Assembly: GCF_001653565.1 (NCBI RefSeq)
Contig: NZ_LYPB01000060.1
Coordinates: forward strand, 62,001-126,000
Length of the DNA: 64,000 bases
Direction of reading: 5' to 3'
Source of the DNA: Paenibacillus oryzisoli
GTDB taxonomy: Bacteria; Bacillota; Bacilli; Paenibacillales; NBRC-103111
Shown: positions 9,204 to 18,760 of the stretch, piece after piece
Layout of the letters: every line of letters starts with the position of its first letter
Position numbering within the stretch: the stretch's first letter is position 1
The notes under the pieces: model-generated
Databases searched by the model: none
The model's input: the letters and a program-made list of their open reading frames with translations, nothing else
Told to the model about the DNA's origin: nothing
Program-made: the position numbers and the translations under genes

Positions 9204-10079
9204 TTATCCTTTGGATTTACGGCTTGTTGCCCATTGGCTGATCCCGATGAAGATCAGGGAGATCAAGACGATGGTTGTCGAAATGGCGCTGCCAAATCCA
9301 TAGCGGTATGAAGAAAAAGTCGAATTATACATATACGTAGCAAGAAGCTCTGTGGCGTGAGCAGGGCCACCCTTGGTCATCACATACACGAGATCGAAGG
9401 ATTTCAAGCTTCCAGAAATACATAGGATGATGGCAATTTGTACAGTGCTCCACATCATAGGCAGGGTAACGGAGAATAATTTGCGTGCTCCTTCAGCGCC
9501 ATCGATTTGTGTAGCATCGTGAATTTCACCAGGAATATTTTGAAAAGCAGAGATGAAAATAATGAGATATAATCCGACAAAGCTCCAAATCAGAGGAGGA
9601 GCCAATGCGAAGATAGCAATCTTAGGATCGGATAACCATTGCAGCTTCCAAGATTCTAAACCTAGCTTCTCGAGGAGAAGGTTCAGGATACCAATCTGGG
9701 GGTGATAAATGTATTGCCAGATCATTCCGATGACGACCGAGGACATGACCATGGGTACGAAGACTGCAGAACGTATGAACCGTTGCAGCGCATTGCTTTT
9801 ATGCAAGAGAATGGCAAGAATGAGAGCGACCGGCAGCTGGCCGAACACAGCAACAACAAGAAAAATAAGGTTATTCTTTAAGGATGTCCAAAAAATAGGA
9901 TCATGAATAATTTCTACATAGTTTTTCAAACCGATAAATTTCGCAGTACCAATACCCTTCCAGTCGAAGAAGCTATAATAACCTGACCAGAGAACGGGAA
10001 CAAACACAAATAAGGCGTAAACTAGAATCGCAGGAGCAAGGCTCATAAAAACAAACCTGCGGACGTAAGCAGCATTCAT
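9204..10079 (-). CDS. Sugar ABC transporter permease, MalF/UgpA type
   Basis: This 291-residue membrane protein has an EAA loop (IHDATQIDGAEGARKLFSVTLPMM) and the N-terminal LFVFVPVLWSGYYSF segment common to MalF-like subunits. AAGGAAG lies 8 bases before the ATG at 10079; an upstream in-frame ATG at 10097 would overlap that ribosome site. It is 19 bases ahead of its partner permease and follows the binding-protein gene across a stem-loop. Confidence 0.92.
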   Translation of the reverse strand: MNAAYVRRFVFMSLAPAILVYALFVFVPVLWSGYYSFFDWKGIGTAKFIGLKNYVEIIHDPIFWTSLKNNLIFLVVAVFGQLPVALILAILLHKSNALQRFIRSAVFVPMVMSSVVIGMIWQYIYHPQIGILNLLLEKLGLESWKLQWLSDPKIAIFALAPPLIWSFVGLYLIIFISAFQNIPGEIHDATQIDGAEGARKLFSVTLPMMWSTVQIAIILCISGSLKSFDLVYVMTKGGPAHATELLATYMYNSTFSSYRYGFGSAISTTIVLISLIFIGISQWATSRKSKG

Positions 10080-10109
10080 CAATCTCACTTCCTTCATGTA
10101 TGAAATTAG

Positions 10110-10138
10110 CCAGCCCTGCCACAGATGTGGAGGGCTGG
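10110..10138 (-). terminator. Intercistronic stem-loop after the binding-protein gene
   Basis: CCAGCCCT pairs with AGGGCTGG around an inner CCACA/TGTGG pairing, with no T run. Such hairpins often protect the 3' end of the binding-protein message or attenuate into the permeases, giving more binding protein than permease. Confidence 0.55.
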
Positions 10139-10153
10139 TTGTACGACAACGTT

Positions 10154-11473
10154 TTATTTACCTAGTGAAGCTGCTTGTGAGTCTTGAATTTTCTTAGCAA
10201 TGGCTTCGGCGTTTCCACCCATGAGAAGCTCTTGTAGACCGTTATTGATAACTTCAACCGCAGCGGAGCTTAGTTTAGCATCATAAACCGGTGTGATTTT
10301 CGTTGTTTTCATAAGATCGTTAAGTTCAACGAATAATGGGTTTGCCTTTGAAGGGTCAAGTTCAATTTTGTAGCTAACTAGTGTGGAGCTGTTCAATGTT
10401 GCTTGTTGCCCTTCAGGACCAGATAGTGCGTAGAATAATTTTTGAGCTGCTTCTTTCTTAGCTCCAGCCAGTTTCATGCTAACCCCAAGTCCAGTTCCAA
10501 CAACACCAGAAGTAGATTGAGGATCACCTTTGCCACCTGCGATGGAAGGCATTAAAGCGATATGCGTGTTAGCAAGCAAATCTTTCGGCGCATTCTGAAC
10601 GACGTCAGCCATTGCCCATCCACCATCGATGAACATCGCAGCTTTACCTTGATAGAACAATTGTCTCATTTGGTTCTGATCAATACTGTTAAAGCCATCT
10701 TGGAATGCTTTGGCATTGCTTAGCTCTTGTAGCTTTTTCAAAGCTTGAATGAATTCAGGATCGGTGAACTTCACGCCATCTTGCTTAGCTGCTTTAAGGA
10801 ACCACTCGGAACCTGTCATACGATCAGCAAGTCCGCTGAAAATCGTGGATTGAGCAGCCCAGTTCGCTTTGTTGCCAAGTGCGATTGGAATGATTTTGTT
10901 GTCATTGAACGTTTTGACAGCTGCCATAAGCTCGTCCCACGTCTTAGGAACAGCAACTTTATATTGATCAAGAAGCGCCTTGTTGTAGTAAATAAAGGAA
11001 GTTGGCGAAAGGTTCATAGGTACGGAATAGATTTTGTCACCTACTGTATATCCCTCTAAAGCGCCTGGAATGAAATTGTTCTTCCAATCTGGTTTGCTGT
11101 CCAAGAACTCATTGATCGGTTGAAGCAAGTTTCCGCTAACGAATTCCTTCGTCATCGCATCGGGCCACATAACGAATAGGTCAGGCATTTCATTGGCTGC
11201 CGCAACGGTTTTAAGACGTGTTTTCAAACCATCGGTTGGCAAACCTTCAATTTCCAAAGTGATGTCTTTATTTTGAGCTTGGAAATCGTCTAGAATTTTA
11301 CGCATAGCCACAGCTTTCGCATCTTGACCAGACCAGTTGTGCCAAATGGTAAGCTTTACTTTCTCACCGGAAGTGCCGTTATCTGCTGGAGCGGCTTCGT
11401 CACCGTTGCCACATGCGGATACAAGAACGGTTGTTGCAAGTAAAGCAGTAGAGATAAGTGTTAGTTTTTTCAT
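10154..11473 (-). CDS. Extracellular sugar-binding lipoprotein (CUT1 family)
   Basis: The 439-residue precursor has a lipoprotein signal peptide ending in the lipobox VSAC at residues 18-21. A family 1 solute-binding fold follows (LTIWHNWSG, MFIDGGWAMADV). It captures an oligosaccharide outside the membrane for the two downstream permeases. AGGAGG lies 7 bases before the ATG. Operon context with a beta-mannosidase suggests manno-oligosaccharides, but the binding site cannot be read from sequence alone. Confidence 0.93.
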   Translation of the reverse strand: MKKLTLISTALLATTVLVSACGNGDEAAPADNGTSGEKVKLTIWHNWSGQDAKAVAMRKILDDFQAQNKDITLEIEGLPTDGLKTRLKTVAAANEMPDLFVMWPDAMTKEFVSGNLLQPINEFLDSKPDWKNNFIPGALEGYTVGDKIYSVPMNLSPTSFIYYNKALLDQYKVAVPKTWDELMAAVKTFNDNKIIPIALGNKANWAAQSTIFSGLADRMTGSEWFLKAAKQDGVKFTDPEFIQALKKLQELSNAKAFQDGFNSIDQNQMRQLFYQGKAAMFIDGGWAMADVVQNAPKDLLANTHIALMPSIAGGKGDPQSTSGVVGTGLGVSMKLAGAKKEAAQKLFYALSGPEGQQATLNSSTLVSYKIELDPSKANPLFVELNDLMKTTKITPVYDAKLSSAAVEVINNGLQELLMGGNAEAIAKKIQDSQAASLGK

Positions 11474-11843
11474 GTTCGACCTCCTGATTGATTGATTCTA
11501 CTTTATTCTAAAGATTTTCACATGTTTCGTAAGGTGAACAGGATAAGGACCAGGGTAGAAAATGATCGGATATCGACGTGCTATTCTTCAGGATATCCAT
11601 AAATAAGGTAGAATAAGGCAAGGTGGTCGTTATCGTTAAAATATCCCAATACCTTAAGTAACTCTCCTAATCTCCTTAAGTTTACCGCTTTCATTAAAAG
11701 CCAGTTTTTTCTATGATGGAGATACCAACTACGAGTCAGCATCCTACTTTGTAAAATGAGAGGGTGATCGGAACAATTATGTAATCGCTTACCGAAAGAA
11801 TGTGGAGCAGGATAGATCGTTTCTAATCTAAGGGAGGTATACA
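11474..11843. other. Divergent regulatory region between sugar operon and dockerin protein
   Basis: This 370-base gap separates two divergent start codons. It holds a cre-like site near the plus-strand gene and two CCTTAAGT words (11652-11659 and 11674-11681) 22 bases apart that could be regulator half-sites. No convincing coding frame was seen. Confidence 0.5.
11780..11793 (+). promoter_or_regulatory. Cre-like catabolite repression site
   Basis: TGTAATCGCTTACC matches the CcpA consensus TGWAANCGNTNWCA at 13 of 14 positions. It lies 50 bases before the secreted protein gene and would allow glucose repression. Confidence 0.55.
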
Positions 11844-14800
11844 ATGCGTAGTTTGAAAAAAATGGTTTCGTCTGTCTCGATGATGGCAATCGTGCTTAGT
11901 TTATGGAGTCCTGGTGTTTCGAGTGCAGCTACTCCGATCGGTGATGCCAATTCATCGATTTTTGGTCCCAATGTGTATGTGTTTGACCCCGATATGCCTG
12001 CAGCTGATATTCAAAGTGCAGTGAATGCGGTGTTCACAAGACAGGAATCCAATGAATTTGGAACGGAAAGAGATGCCTTTCTTTTTAAACCAGGAACGTA
12101 TAATGGCAATTACTTTATTGGGTTTAACACACAAGCTTCAGGCCTTGGGCTCAATCCAGATGATGTGTTGATCAATGGTGGACTGAATGTGAATGCGGAT
12201 TGGGATAATGGGAATGCTACACGCAATTTCTGGCGGGGGATTGAGAATCTCAGTATTAATCCGACATTCAATTATACACCACCCGCTCCAGCTCATTTCT
12301 CAGCAGGGACGACGCAAATCGCGGTTTCACAAGCTGCACCACTCAGGCGTTTACATATTAAAGGGAAATTGAATTTGTTCGATTTCGATGCTGGATGGGG
12401 CGCTGGATGGGCAAGTGGCGGCTTCCTGGCAGACTCCATCGTAGATGGCCAAGTAACACCAGCTTCTCAGCAACAATGGTTCTCGCGGAATAGTCAATGG
12501 TCGAGTTGGTCCAATGGGGTCTGGAACATGGTGTTCGTCGGTGACAAGAATACGCCAACAGGGAACTTCCCAGATCCGCCTTATACAGTGGTCGAGAACA
12601 CGCCAGTCATAAGAGAGAAGCCGTATCTCTATATCAACAACGCGAATGAATATCAAGTATTCGTTCCATCCCTTTCTCAGAATACGCAAGGGGCCAGCTG
12701 GGCAAATGGCGCAACACCAGGAAGTTCCATCAGCATCGATCAATTCTATATTGTACGCGCGGATGTTCCAGCAACAACGAGTGCGACGAATATCAATGCA
12801 GCATTGGCGAATGGCAAGAATTTGCTATTTACGCCAGGAATTTATCACATAGATGATACAATTCGTATCAATAACGCCAATACAGTTGTACTCGGCATTG
12901 GGATGCCAACACTTATTCCAACAACAGATAAACCAGCGATGACGATCGCTGACGTGGATGGCGTCAAACTGGCGGGGCTTCTGTATGAAGCCGGGCCAAA
13001 TGCAACCTCATCGCTATTGGAAGTCGGTCCAACAGGAAGTTCATTGGATCACTCCGCTAATCCAACTTCGTTGCATGACTTATTCTTCCGTACGGGAGGA
13101 GCCGTCGTTGGTCAAAATAAAGCGCAAATGACCATTAACAGCGATGATATTATTGGTGATCACTTCTGGATGTGGCGCGCAGACCATGGGGCAGGAGCGG
13201 GATGGACAGAGAATGTCTCGACGAATGGCCTGATCGTGAATGGTGATGATGTCACCTTGTATGGCTTATTTAATGAGCATCACAATGAGTATCAAACGTT
13301 ATGGAATGGGAACGGCGGACGTGTTTACTTCTACCAGTCAGAAATTCCATACGATGTGCCGAATCAAGCGGCATGGATGGACGGAAGCAAGAATGGCTAT
13401 GCCTCGTATAAAGTAGCTGACACGGTCACGACACATGAAGCTTGGGGACTTGGTGTGTACTCTTATTTCCGAGATGCAGCTGTGAAGCTGGAAAATGCCA
13501 TTGAAGTGCCGAATGTGGCAGGCGTCAAAATTCATCATGCGACGACGATTTGGCTCAATGGTACAGCAGGCAGTGAAATTACGCACATTATTAATGGCAT
13601 CGGCGGGCGTGTGTATGGGACATCTGGCAGTGCACAAAGGCAGACGATTAACTTCTATGGAACAGATGCAGGGGATACGGAAGCCCCAAGTGTGCCTACG
13701 AATTTGGTTCTCAAAGAGACAGCCGCACATGATCGTGTCAAAATAGGATGGACGGCTTCCACAGATAATCTTAATGTCACAGGTTATGATGTATATCGGG
13801 ATGGGACGCTTGTTGGTCATACAACGACAGCGGAGTTCCTCGATACGACGGTCAAACCACTGACAACGTATAGCTACACGGTGAAAGCTAAGGATGGTGG
13901 TGGTAACGTTTCCTTGTCGAGTGTGGCGTTAAGTGTGACAACGCCGAAGAGGGCTTTGGATCGCTCCGCATGGACAGCAACCTCGACATCAGCAGATCCA
14001 GCAGCACGCCTCATTGATGGCGATATGGGGACGCGTTGGAGCGCGGGCAAGCCAATGTCCCCTTCACCAGAGCAATCATTCACCATTGATATGAAAGTAC
14101 TCACGAGTATCAACAGCATTGAGATGGATTCCACAGGCAGCAATAATGACTATGCGCGCGGATATGCACTATACGTTTCTAATGATGGCGTGACTTGGGG
14201 CAGTCCGATTGCCACGGGAGTGGGTACGAACCGGCTGATATCCATTGATTTTGCGCCACAGGTGGCTAGATTCTTTAAAATCGTGCAAACGGGAACGAAT
14301 TCCAGCTGGTGGTCTGTTCATGAGGTGAGAGTGTACGGTTCTGTACCTGCATCAGCTTCTATTGAAGGACCTGCGACAGTCACAAGCGGGCAATCTTTTG
14401 ACACAACGGTACATGTATCCGATGTCGTTTCCAGCGTGTATGCGCAAGATATTCAATTGTCATATGACACAGGAGTGCTTGAATTTGACTCAGTGGAATC
14501 TTTGAATCCTGCCACTACGATCATTGGTCAAAAGGTTGGAGGGGGACATATTCGCATTCTAACAGTGAATTTGGCTGGCGGTGATGTCAACGGACCGTTG
14601 CTGGCTCTGCACTGGAAAGCGTTAACCCCAAGTGACGATGTCTCGACAACGATTCTCCTAGACAGTCTTGCCCTTGCTGATTTGCAGACAGCAACGAACT
14701 TAGGCTCAGCTTCCGAAGTAGTTCTTGTGAAAGCGATTGTCGATCTGTCCATCTTGAACGCGAAGATTAGCACGGCACAATCCTTGCATGATGCCGCTAC

Positions 14801-15161
14801 AGAAGGTTATAGCAGTGGGCAATACGCGCCAGGAGCGAAAGCTGCCTTGCAGGCTGCAATCGATACAGCAAGAAGTGTCGCTGCGGATCCAGCGGTTACG
14901 AAACCGCAAGTGACGCAAGCATTAGCGAATCTTCAACAAGCTTTAGATGTCTTTGACTCGCTGAGATACGTTGGCGATCCTGGAGATCTGAATAATGACG
15001 GCGTTCTCTCTGTCGTAGATTTGGCCAATGTAGCAGCGGCGTACGGCAAAACATCCGCAGATTCAGACTGGGCACAATTCAAAAAAGCTGATTTCAACAG
15101 AGATGGTAAAGTGGATCTGGTTGATTTGGCTGCTGTGGCACAACGCATTCTTCAAGAGTAA
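11844..15161 (+). CDS. Secreted multidomain beta-helix protein with FN3, discoidin, cohesin-like and dockerin domains
   Basis: This 1105-residue protein has a signal peptide cut near SSAA (about 28). Residues 30-610 resemble the large right-handed beta-helix proteins related to GH55 glucanases. They are followed by fibronectin III (about 614-700), a discoidin/F5-8C carbohydrate-binding domain (703-833), a cohesin-like beta sandwich (838-960), a helical FIVAR-like segment (967-1040) and a type I dockerin (1045-1103). The dockerin has two calcium loops, DLNNDGVLSVVDL and DFNRDGKVDLVDL. GGGAGG sets the ATG. It probably degrades or binds a polysaccharide outside the cell. Catalytic activity is not certain because I cannot place active-site acids. 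The next gene encodes a cohesin/SLH protein, a natural docking partner. Confidence 0.85.
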   Translation: MRSLKKMVSSVSMMAIVLSLWSPGVSSAATPIGDANSSIFGPNVYVFDPDMPAADIQSAVNAVFTRQESNEFGTERDAFLFKPGTYNGNYFIGFNTQASGLGLNPDDVLINGGLNVNADWDNGNATRNFWRGIENLSINPTFNYTPPAPAHFSAGTTQIAVSQAAPLRRLHIKGKLNLFDFDAGWGAGWASGGFLADSIVDGQVTPASQQQWFSRNSQWSSWSNGVWNMVFVGDKNTPTGNFPDPPYTVVENTPVIREKPYLYINNANEYQVFVPSLSQNTQGASWANGATPGSSISIDQFYIVRADVPATTSATNINAALANGKNLLFTPGIYHIDDTIRINNANTVVLGIGMPTLIPTTDKPAMTIADVDGVKLAGLLYEAGPNATSSLLEVGPTGSSLDHSANPTSLHDLFFRTGGAVVGQNKAQMTINSDDIIGDHFWMWRADHGAGAGWTENVSTNGLIVNGDDVTLYGLFNEHHNEYQTLWNGNGGRVYFYQSEIPYDVPNQAAWMDGSKNGYASYKVADTVTTHEAWGLGVYSYFRDAAVKLENAIEVPNVAGVKIHHATTIWLNGTAGSEITHIINGIGGRVYGTSGSAQRQTINFYGTDAGDTEAPSVPTNLVLKETAAHDRVKIGWTASTDNLNVTGYDVYRDGTLVGHTTTAEFLDTTVKPLTTYSYTVKAKDGGGNVSLSSVALSVTTPKRALDRSAWTATSTSADPAARLIDGDMGTRWSAGKPMSPSPEQSFTIDMKVLTSINSIEMDSTGSNNDYARGYALYVSNDGVTWGSPIATGVGTNRLISIDFAPQVARFFKIVQTGTNSSWWSVHEVRVYGSVPASASIEGPATVTSGQSFDTTVHVSDVVSSVYAQDIQLSYDTGVLEFDSVESLNPATTIIGQKVGGGHIRILTVNLAGGDVNGPLLALHWKALTPSDDVSTTILLDSLALADLQTATNLGSASEVVLVKAIVDLSILNAKISTAQSLHDAATEGYSSGQYAPGAKAALQAAIDTARSVAADPAVTKPQVTQALANLQQALDVFDSLRYVGDPGDLNNDGVLSVVDLANVAAAYGKTSADSDWAQFKKADFNRDGKVDLVDLAAVAQRILQE

Positions 15162-15206
15162 GGGTAACGATACAATACGATAGATGTTAGGATTAGTCGG
15201 ATAAAC

Positions 15207-15253
15207 ATCGCCCGTTATGATACATTTCGTATAGTTTCATGGCGGGCGATTTT
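15207..15253 (+). terminator. Long stem-loop between dockerin and cohesin genes
   Basis: ATCGCCCGTTATGA pairs with TCATGGCGGGCGAT, giving a 14-base stem with two G-U pairs and then TTTC. It may partly terminate or process the transcript between the two genes. Confidence 0.6.
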
Positions 15254-15319
15254 CAAATCATAGGGATAAGTCGTTCCTTATTATTGGTATGTGCTGATTG
15301 CTGAAGGAGGACATCGAAC

Positions 15320-16360
15320 ATGGTTTTGGGGAAATGGTCGAAAATAAGCATCATACTCGTATTCTTGATAAGTTGGATTGTTCCTACAACGGGTTGGGCC
15401 TCTGAGGCCTTGGAGTCAGGCACATTTACGATGAAGGTTTCATCACCAATACCGAATAAAGGTGACACGATTGAAGTCATCATAACGGGACATGAGATGA
15501 AAGATGTCTATGCTTTTGAAATTAATATGGCGTATGATCCTACAAGGTTAACCTTCATAGATGCGAAATCCGATGTACCTGGTTTCTCCGTTCCAGCGAT
15601 TGTCAAACAGACACATATTCAGCTCGCACATACAAAGGTTGGTCAAGGTAAAGGCTTAGAAGGGGAGCAAACCCTATACAAGCTGCATTTTAAAGTGATT
15701 CAAAATGGTAAAATTGAACTCACGCTTAACAGTGTAAGGGTTCTCGATGCTAACCTGGTGAGTACGACCAAGCTGATGGATACACGTACAACCCTAAACA
15801 TCCACGGTCCGTACACTTTCGATGATCTTGATGCATTCGATTGGGCTATAGATGCCATTGAAGCATTGGCGGTTAAAGGGATCGTGAACGGCACAGGAGA
15901 GCGACAGTTTAGTCCGGACTCAGCGGTGACTCGTGCGGATTATGTAGTGCTTTTGATGAGAGCATTAGGATTGAAAGGGACGGTTGGCGAGTCTTTTGAG
16001 GACATTGATGCTGGCGTTTACTATGCGGAGCCTGTAGCGATTGCAAGGGAATTGGGGCTCGTGCAAGGAGATGAAGGGAATCAGTTCCATCCCCAAGCTT
16101 CTATTACAAGAGAGGATATGATGGTGCTTACGGACCGAGCATTACGCGTATCCAAGCAACTTAAGATGGATGGTAATGAATCCGATCTTGCAGATTTCGA
16201 GGATGTCTCGTCGATTTCAGCATATGCGGTGAACAGCGTTGCAACTTTAGTTAAACTTGGACTCGTCCACGGCTACGCAAATGGGATCCATCCGAAAGAA
16301 ACAACGAATCGCGCGCAAGCGGCTGTTTTAATTTATAATATATTGGCATACTTGAAGTAA
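15320..16360 (+). CDS. Cohesin-domain protein with three S-layer homology repeats
   Basis: This is a 346-residue secreted protein. Its signal peptide ends near GWAS (about 28). A cohesin-like beta sandwich spans about 34-162 and includes VYAFEINMAYDPTRLTFID. Three SLH repeats follow at about 167-217, 226-279 and 292-346. SLH domains hold proteins to the pyruvylated secondary cell-wall polymer, so the protein should display one cohesin on the cell surface. AGGAGG lies 9 bases before the ATG. It follows the dockerin-bearing gene, and the simplest reading is a one-cohesin surface anchor for that protein. Cohesin folds also occur outside cellulosomes, so binding is inferred. Confidence 0.88.
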   Translation: MVLGKWSKISIILVFLISWIVPTTGWASEALESGTFTMKVSSPIPNKGDTIEVIITGHEMKDVYAFEINMAYDPTRLTFIDAKSDVPGFSVPAIVKQTHIQLAHTKVGQGKGLEGEQTLYKLHFKVIQNGKIELTLNSVRVLDANLVSTTKLMDTRTTLNIHGPYTFDDLDAFDWAIDAIEALAVKGIVNGTGERQFSPDSAVTRADYVVLLMRALGLKGTVGESFEDIDAGVYYAEPVAIARELGLVQGDEGNQFHPQASITREDMMVLTDRALRVSKQLKMDGNESDLADFEDVSSISAYAVNSVATLVKLGLVHGYANGIHPKETTNRAQAAVLIYNILAYLK

Positions 16361-16372
16361 TGACTTCATGTT

Positions 16373-16410
16373 GAAAAGGACCTCGAGGCAGATGTCTCAG
16401 GTCCTTTTCC
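16373..16410 (+). terminator. Rho-independent terminator
   Basis: GAAAAGGACCT pairs with AGGTCCTTTTC in a long stem closing the cohesin-SLH gene. Confidence 0.8.
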
Positions 16411-16528
16411 GTATTGATTCAGGCACTGCTGTCGCTATATTGCAATATTTGTAAGCATTATGCGAAAGCATCTTGTGTTAAAATGGAAAAATCGGCTTGA
16501 AATCAACAGGTATGAGGTGAACTATTTT

Positions 16529-18403
16529 TTGCTACAGTTATCAACCTATAGAAGAAGAAGCTTTCTTTCTATGATCCAACATGCACTCGGACTTGTTGTG
16601 AGTCGTGGAAAACTTATGATTTATACGTTTTTGGCAATTTTGTTGAAGTCACAGCTCTTGTTGGCTGCGTTGCATGCGCCAGATAAGGCGGGGATTAATA
16701 TTGGCAAAATGTATTTCACAGTACCGCCAGTTCTTTCCCATTTGATGTTTATTTTATTCGTTGTGGCTATTGGTCTTTTCTTTAAAAAACGTGGCCGTCG
16801 TATGTATCTTGTAATCGTTCAAGTACTGTTCAGTGTACTTCTGGTATGCGATTTAGTGTACTTCAGGGCGTATTCAGCGTTTCTATCCCTGCGGTTTATC
16901 GCCCATCCCAATGGATTTAATCCACTGGATTATAATCTATGGACATTTATACGCCCTTTCGATTTGTGGCTGGTGATTGATCTTGTGGTAATCGCTGCGA
17001 TTGCGCTTTTCAGGATGAATAACAGCCCGATTCTGTCACGTCGAACCGAACGCAAAAGACATCCGATAGTGGCCCTAGTATTGATGGTACTAGCTGTTGG
17101 CATTGTGACCTATGACCATTATCGTATCGATGTGAAGAACACGACCCAAGGCGAGATGATGTTCTTCAATCTCAGTTGGGCACCTTTTCAATCTATGTCA
17201 GATATGTCACCTATTGGTTATCATTTGTATGATGGTTTACGGTTATTCGGAGCTGCAAAGTCCATTGAGCTTACAGATGGTGCGCGAAGTGAGGTACAGA
17301 ACTGGTTCGCTTCGAACGCTGAGAAGTTGCCGGATAATACCTACAAAGGGATGTTTCAAGGTGAAAACCTGATTGTCATTCAAGTGGAATCCCTAGAAAA
17401 TTTCGTCATTGGACAGAAGGTGAATGGGCAAGAGATTACACCTAACTTCAACCGATTGCTAGGAAATAGTCTGTATTTCCCGAATTTTTATGAGCAGGTG
17501 AACAATGGCACGAGTTCAGACAGTGATCTGCTGACGACAACATCCGTGTTTCCAATTCGTTCAGGCGCGAATTTTTTCCGTTATCCGACGAATACGTACA
17601 ATTCCCTGCCTAAGATGATGGAAGGGATGGGCTATCAAACGATTTCGACACATTCCGAACCCGCGGGGAGCTGGAACTGGGTAGAAGCGCATCATAATAT
17701 CGGCTACCAGACGAGCTGGGATATCAGTAAATACCAGGTAGATGATCTCGTTGGGCTTGGCTTGTCCGATGAGACATATCTCAAGCAGCTTGGTGAGAAA
17801 ATGACAAGTGTGCAGTCGCCATTCATGCTGCATGTTATTACCTTATCTAGTCACGGTCCTTTCGATTTGCCTGATAAAACAAGGAAACTTCAACTCGACC
17901 CTAGTTTGGATAAAACGATCATGGGCGCGTACTTCCAAGCGATCAACTATACGGACAAGCAGATCGGGGCTTTCATCGACAAGCTGGATCAAACAGGTCT
18001 GCTGGACCAGTCGGTAGTTGCCATCTATGGTGACCACACCGGTGTGCATAAGTATTATCAGGATCAAGTTGATGCGATACCATCGTTGGAAAATGAAGCT
18101 TGGCGAACGCATTCGCTGCAACTGCCGTTCATCATTTACAGCAAGGGCATGACAGGGGAGCAGATTCCCACTATCGGGGGGCAGATCGATACCTTGCCGA
18201 CGCTTGCTTATCTTATGGGCGTAGAGCGCGATAAGTTCGAATCTACAGCAATGGGCAAAATTCTGGTGAATACGAATCGAAATTACACGATTCTCAACAA
18301 CGGTACGCTCGTTGGCGAGCCGCAGAATGCGGAGAAAGATCATATTTTGCGATCATTCCAGATCGCGGACTGGGTGCATGAGAGCAACTTTTTTGCGAAA
18401 TAG
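16529..18403 (+). CDS. LTA synthase family sulfatase
   Basis: The protein has about 624 residues. An N-terminal block of five membrane helices (about residues 25-205) is followed by an extracellular alkaline-phosphatase/sulfatase domain. The metal motifs IVIQVESLENF, NNGTSSDSDLLTT (whose Thr would be the nucleophile) and IYGDHTGVH match the LtaS family. It should transfer glycerol phosphate from phosphatidylglycerol to build lipoteichoic acid or a related polymer. GAGGTGA at 16514-16520 lies 8 bases before TTG 16529. The in-frame ATG at 16460 has no ribosome site but would add 23 residues. The gene is monocistronic with its own terminator. Confidence 0.87.
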   Translation: MLQLSTYRRRSFLSMIQHALGLVVSRGKLMIYTFLAILLKSQLLLAALHAPDKAGINIGKMYFTVPPVLSHLMFILFVVAIGLFFKKRGRRMYLVIVQVLFSVLLVCDLVYFRAYSAFLSLRFIAHPNGFNPLDYNLWTFIRPFDLWLVIDLVVIAAIALFRMNNSPILSRRTERKRHPIVALVLMVLAVGIVTYDHYRIDVKNTTQGEMMFFNLSWAPFQSMSDMSPIGYHLYDGLRLFGAAKSIELTDGARSEVQNWFASNAEKLPDNTYKGMFQGENLIVIQVESLENFVIGQKVNGQEITPNFNRLLGNSLYFPNFYEQVNNGTSSDSDLLTTTSVFPIRSGANFFRYPTNTYNSLPKMMEGMGYQTISTHSEPAGSWNWVEAHHNIGYQTSWDISKYQVDDLVGLGLSDETYLKQLGEKMTSVQSPFMLHVITLSSHGPFDLPDKTRKLQLDPSLDKTIMGAYFQAINYTDKQIGAFIDKLDQTGLLDQSVVAIYGDHTGVHKYYQDQVDAIPSLENEAWRTHSLQLPFIIYSKGMTGEQIPTIGGQIDTLPTLAYLMGVERDKFESTAMGKILVNTNRNYTILNNGTLVGEPQNAEKDHILRSFQIADWVHESNFFAK

Positions 18404-18415
18404 ATGGGTATGAGG

Positions 18416-18442
18416 AGAGCTAAGCAGATGCTTAGCTCTTTA
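18416..18442 (+). terminator. Rho-independent terminator
   Basis: AGAGCTAAGC-agat-GCTTAGCTCT is a perfect 10-base stem followed by a short T-rich tail. Confidence 0.75.
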
Positions 18443-18479
18443 TTGCGTGAACGGCGAGCAGTAGGGAATTGAATACCTG

Positions 18480-18615
18480 TAAAAAGTACATCTAATTTGT
18501 AACTTTTGAGCTAGTAAATTAGATTAAAATTATGTAGTTATTTTTCATGGAAATTACAATTTCAATGAAAATCCTCGCTATTAACTGTAGGTTTTCCAGT
18601 TATTCTGGTATAGAG
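18480..18615. repeat. Dispersed intergenic repeat family A, copy 1
   Basis: AT-rich sequence holds ACATCTAATTTG, AAATTAGAT and the core TTAACTGTAGGTTTTCCAGTTA. The same words recur near 19.6, 31.7, 38.9 and 46.3 kb. It occupies most of the 357-base gap from 18404 to 18760, which shows no coding frame. Confidence 0.55.
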
Positions 18616-18714
18616 TGGATATTAGCTAGTTGGAGTTCCTGATGTAGTTAAAGTAGATGGCGTAGTAGTCGGAGTTGATGAACGAGCAAAGGTAGCAGGA
18701 GATGAACGAAGTTT

Positions 18715-18741
18715 GCCCAGCCCCCTATTTAGGAGCTGGGC
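18715..18741 (-). terminator. Stem-loop downstream of the small lipoprotein gene
   Basis: GCCCAGC pairs with GCTGGGC 20 bases past the stop codon. There is no clear T run. Confidence 0.5.
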
Positions 18742-18760
18742 TATTGTGATTTGAAAAGTA

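Noticed and set aside
11581-11889. Minus-strand frame of about 100 codons upstream of the dockerin gene
   Set aside because: It overlaps the promoter and start of the secreted protein, has no ribosome site and no recognisable motif.
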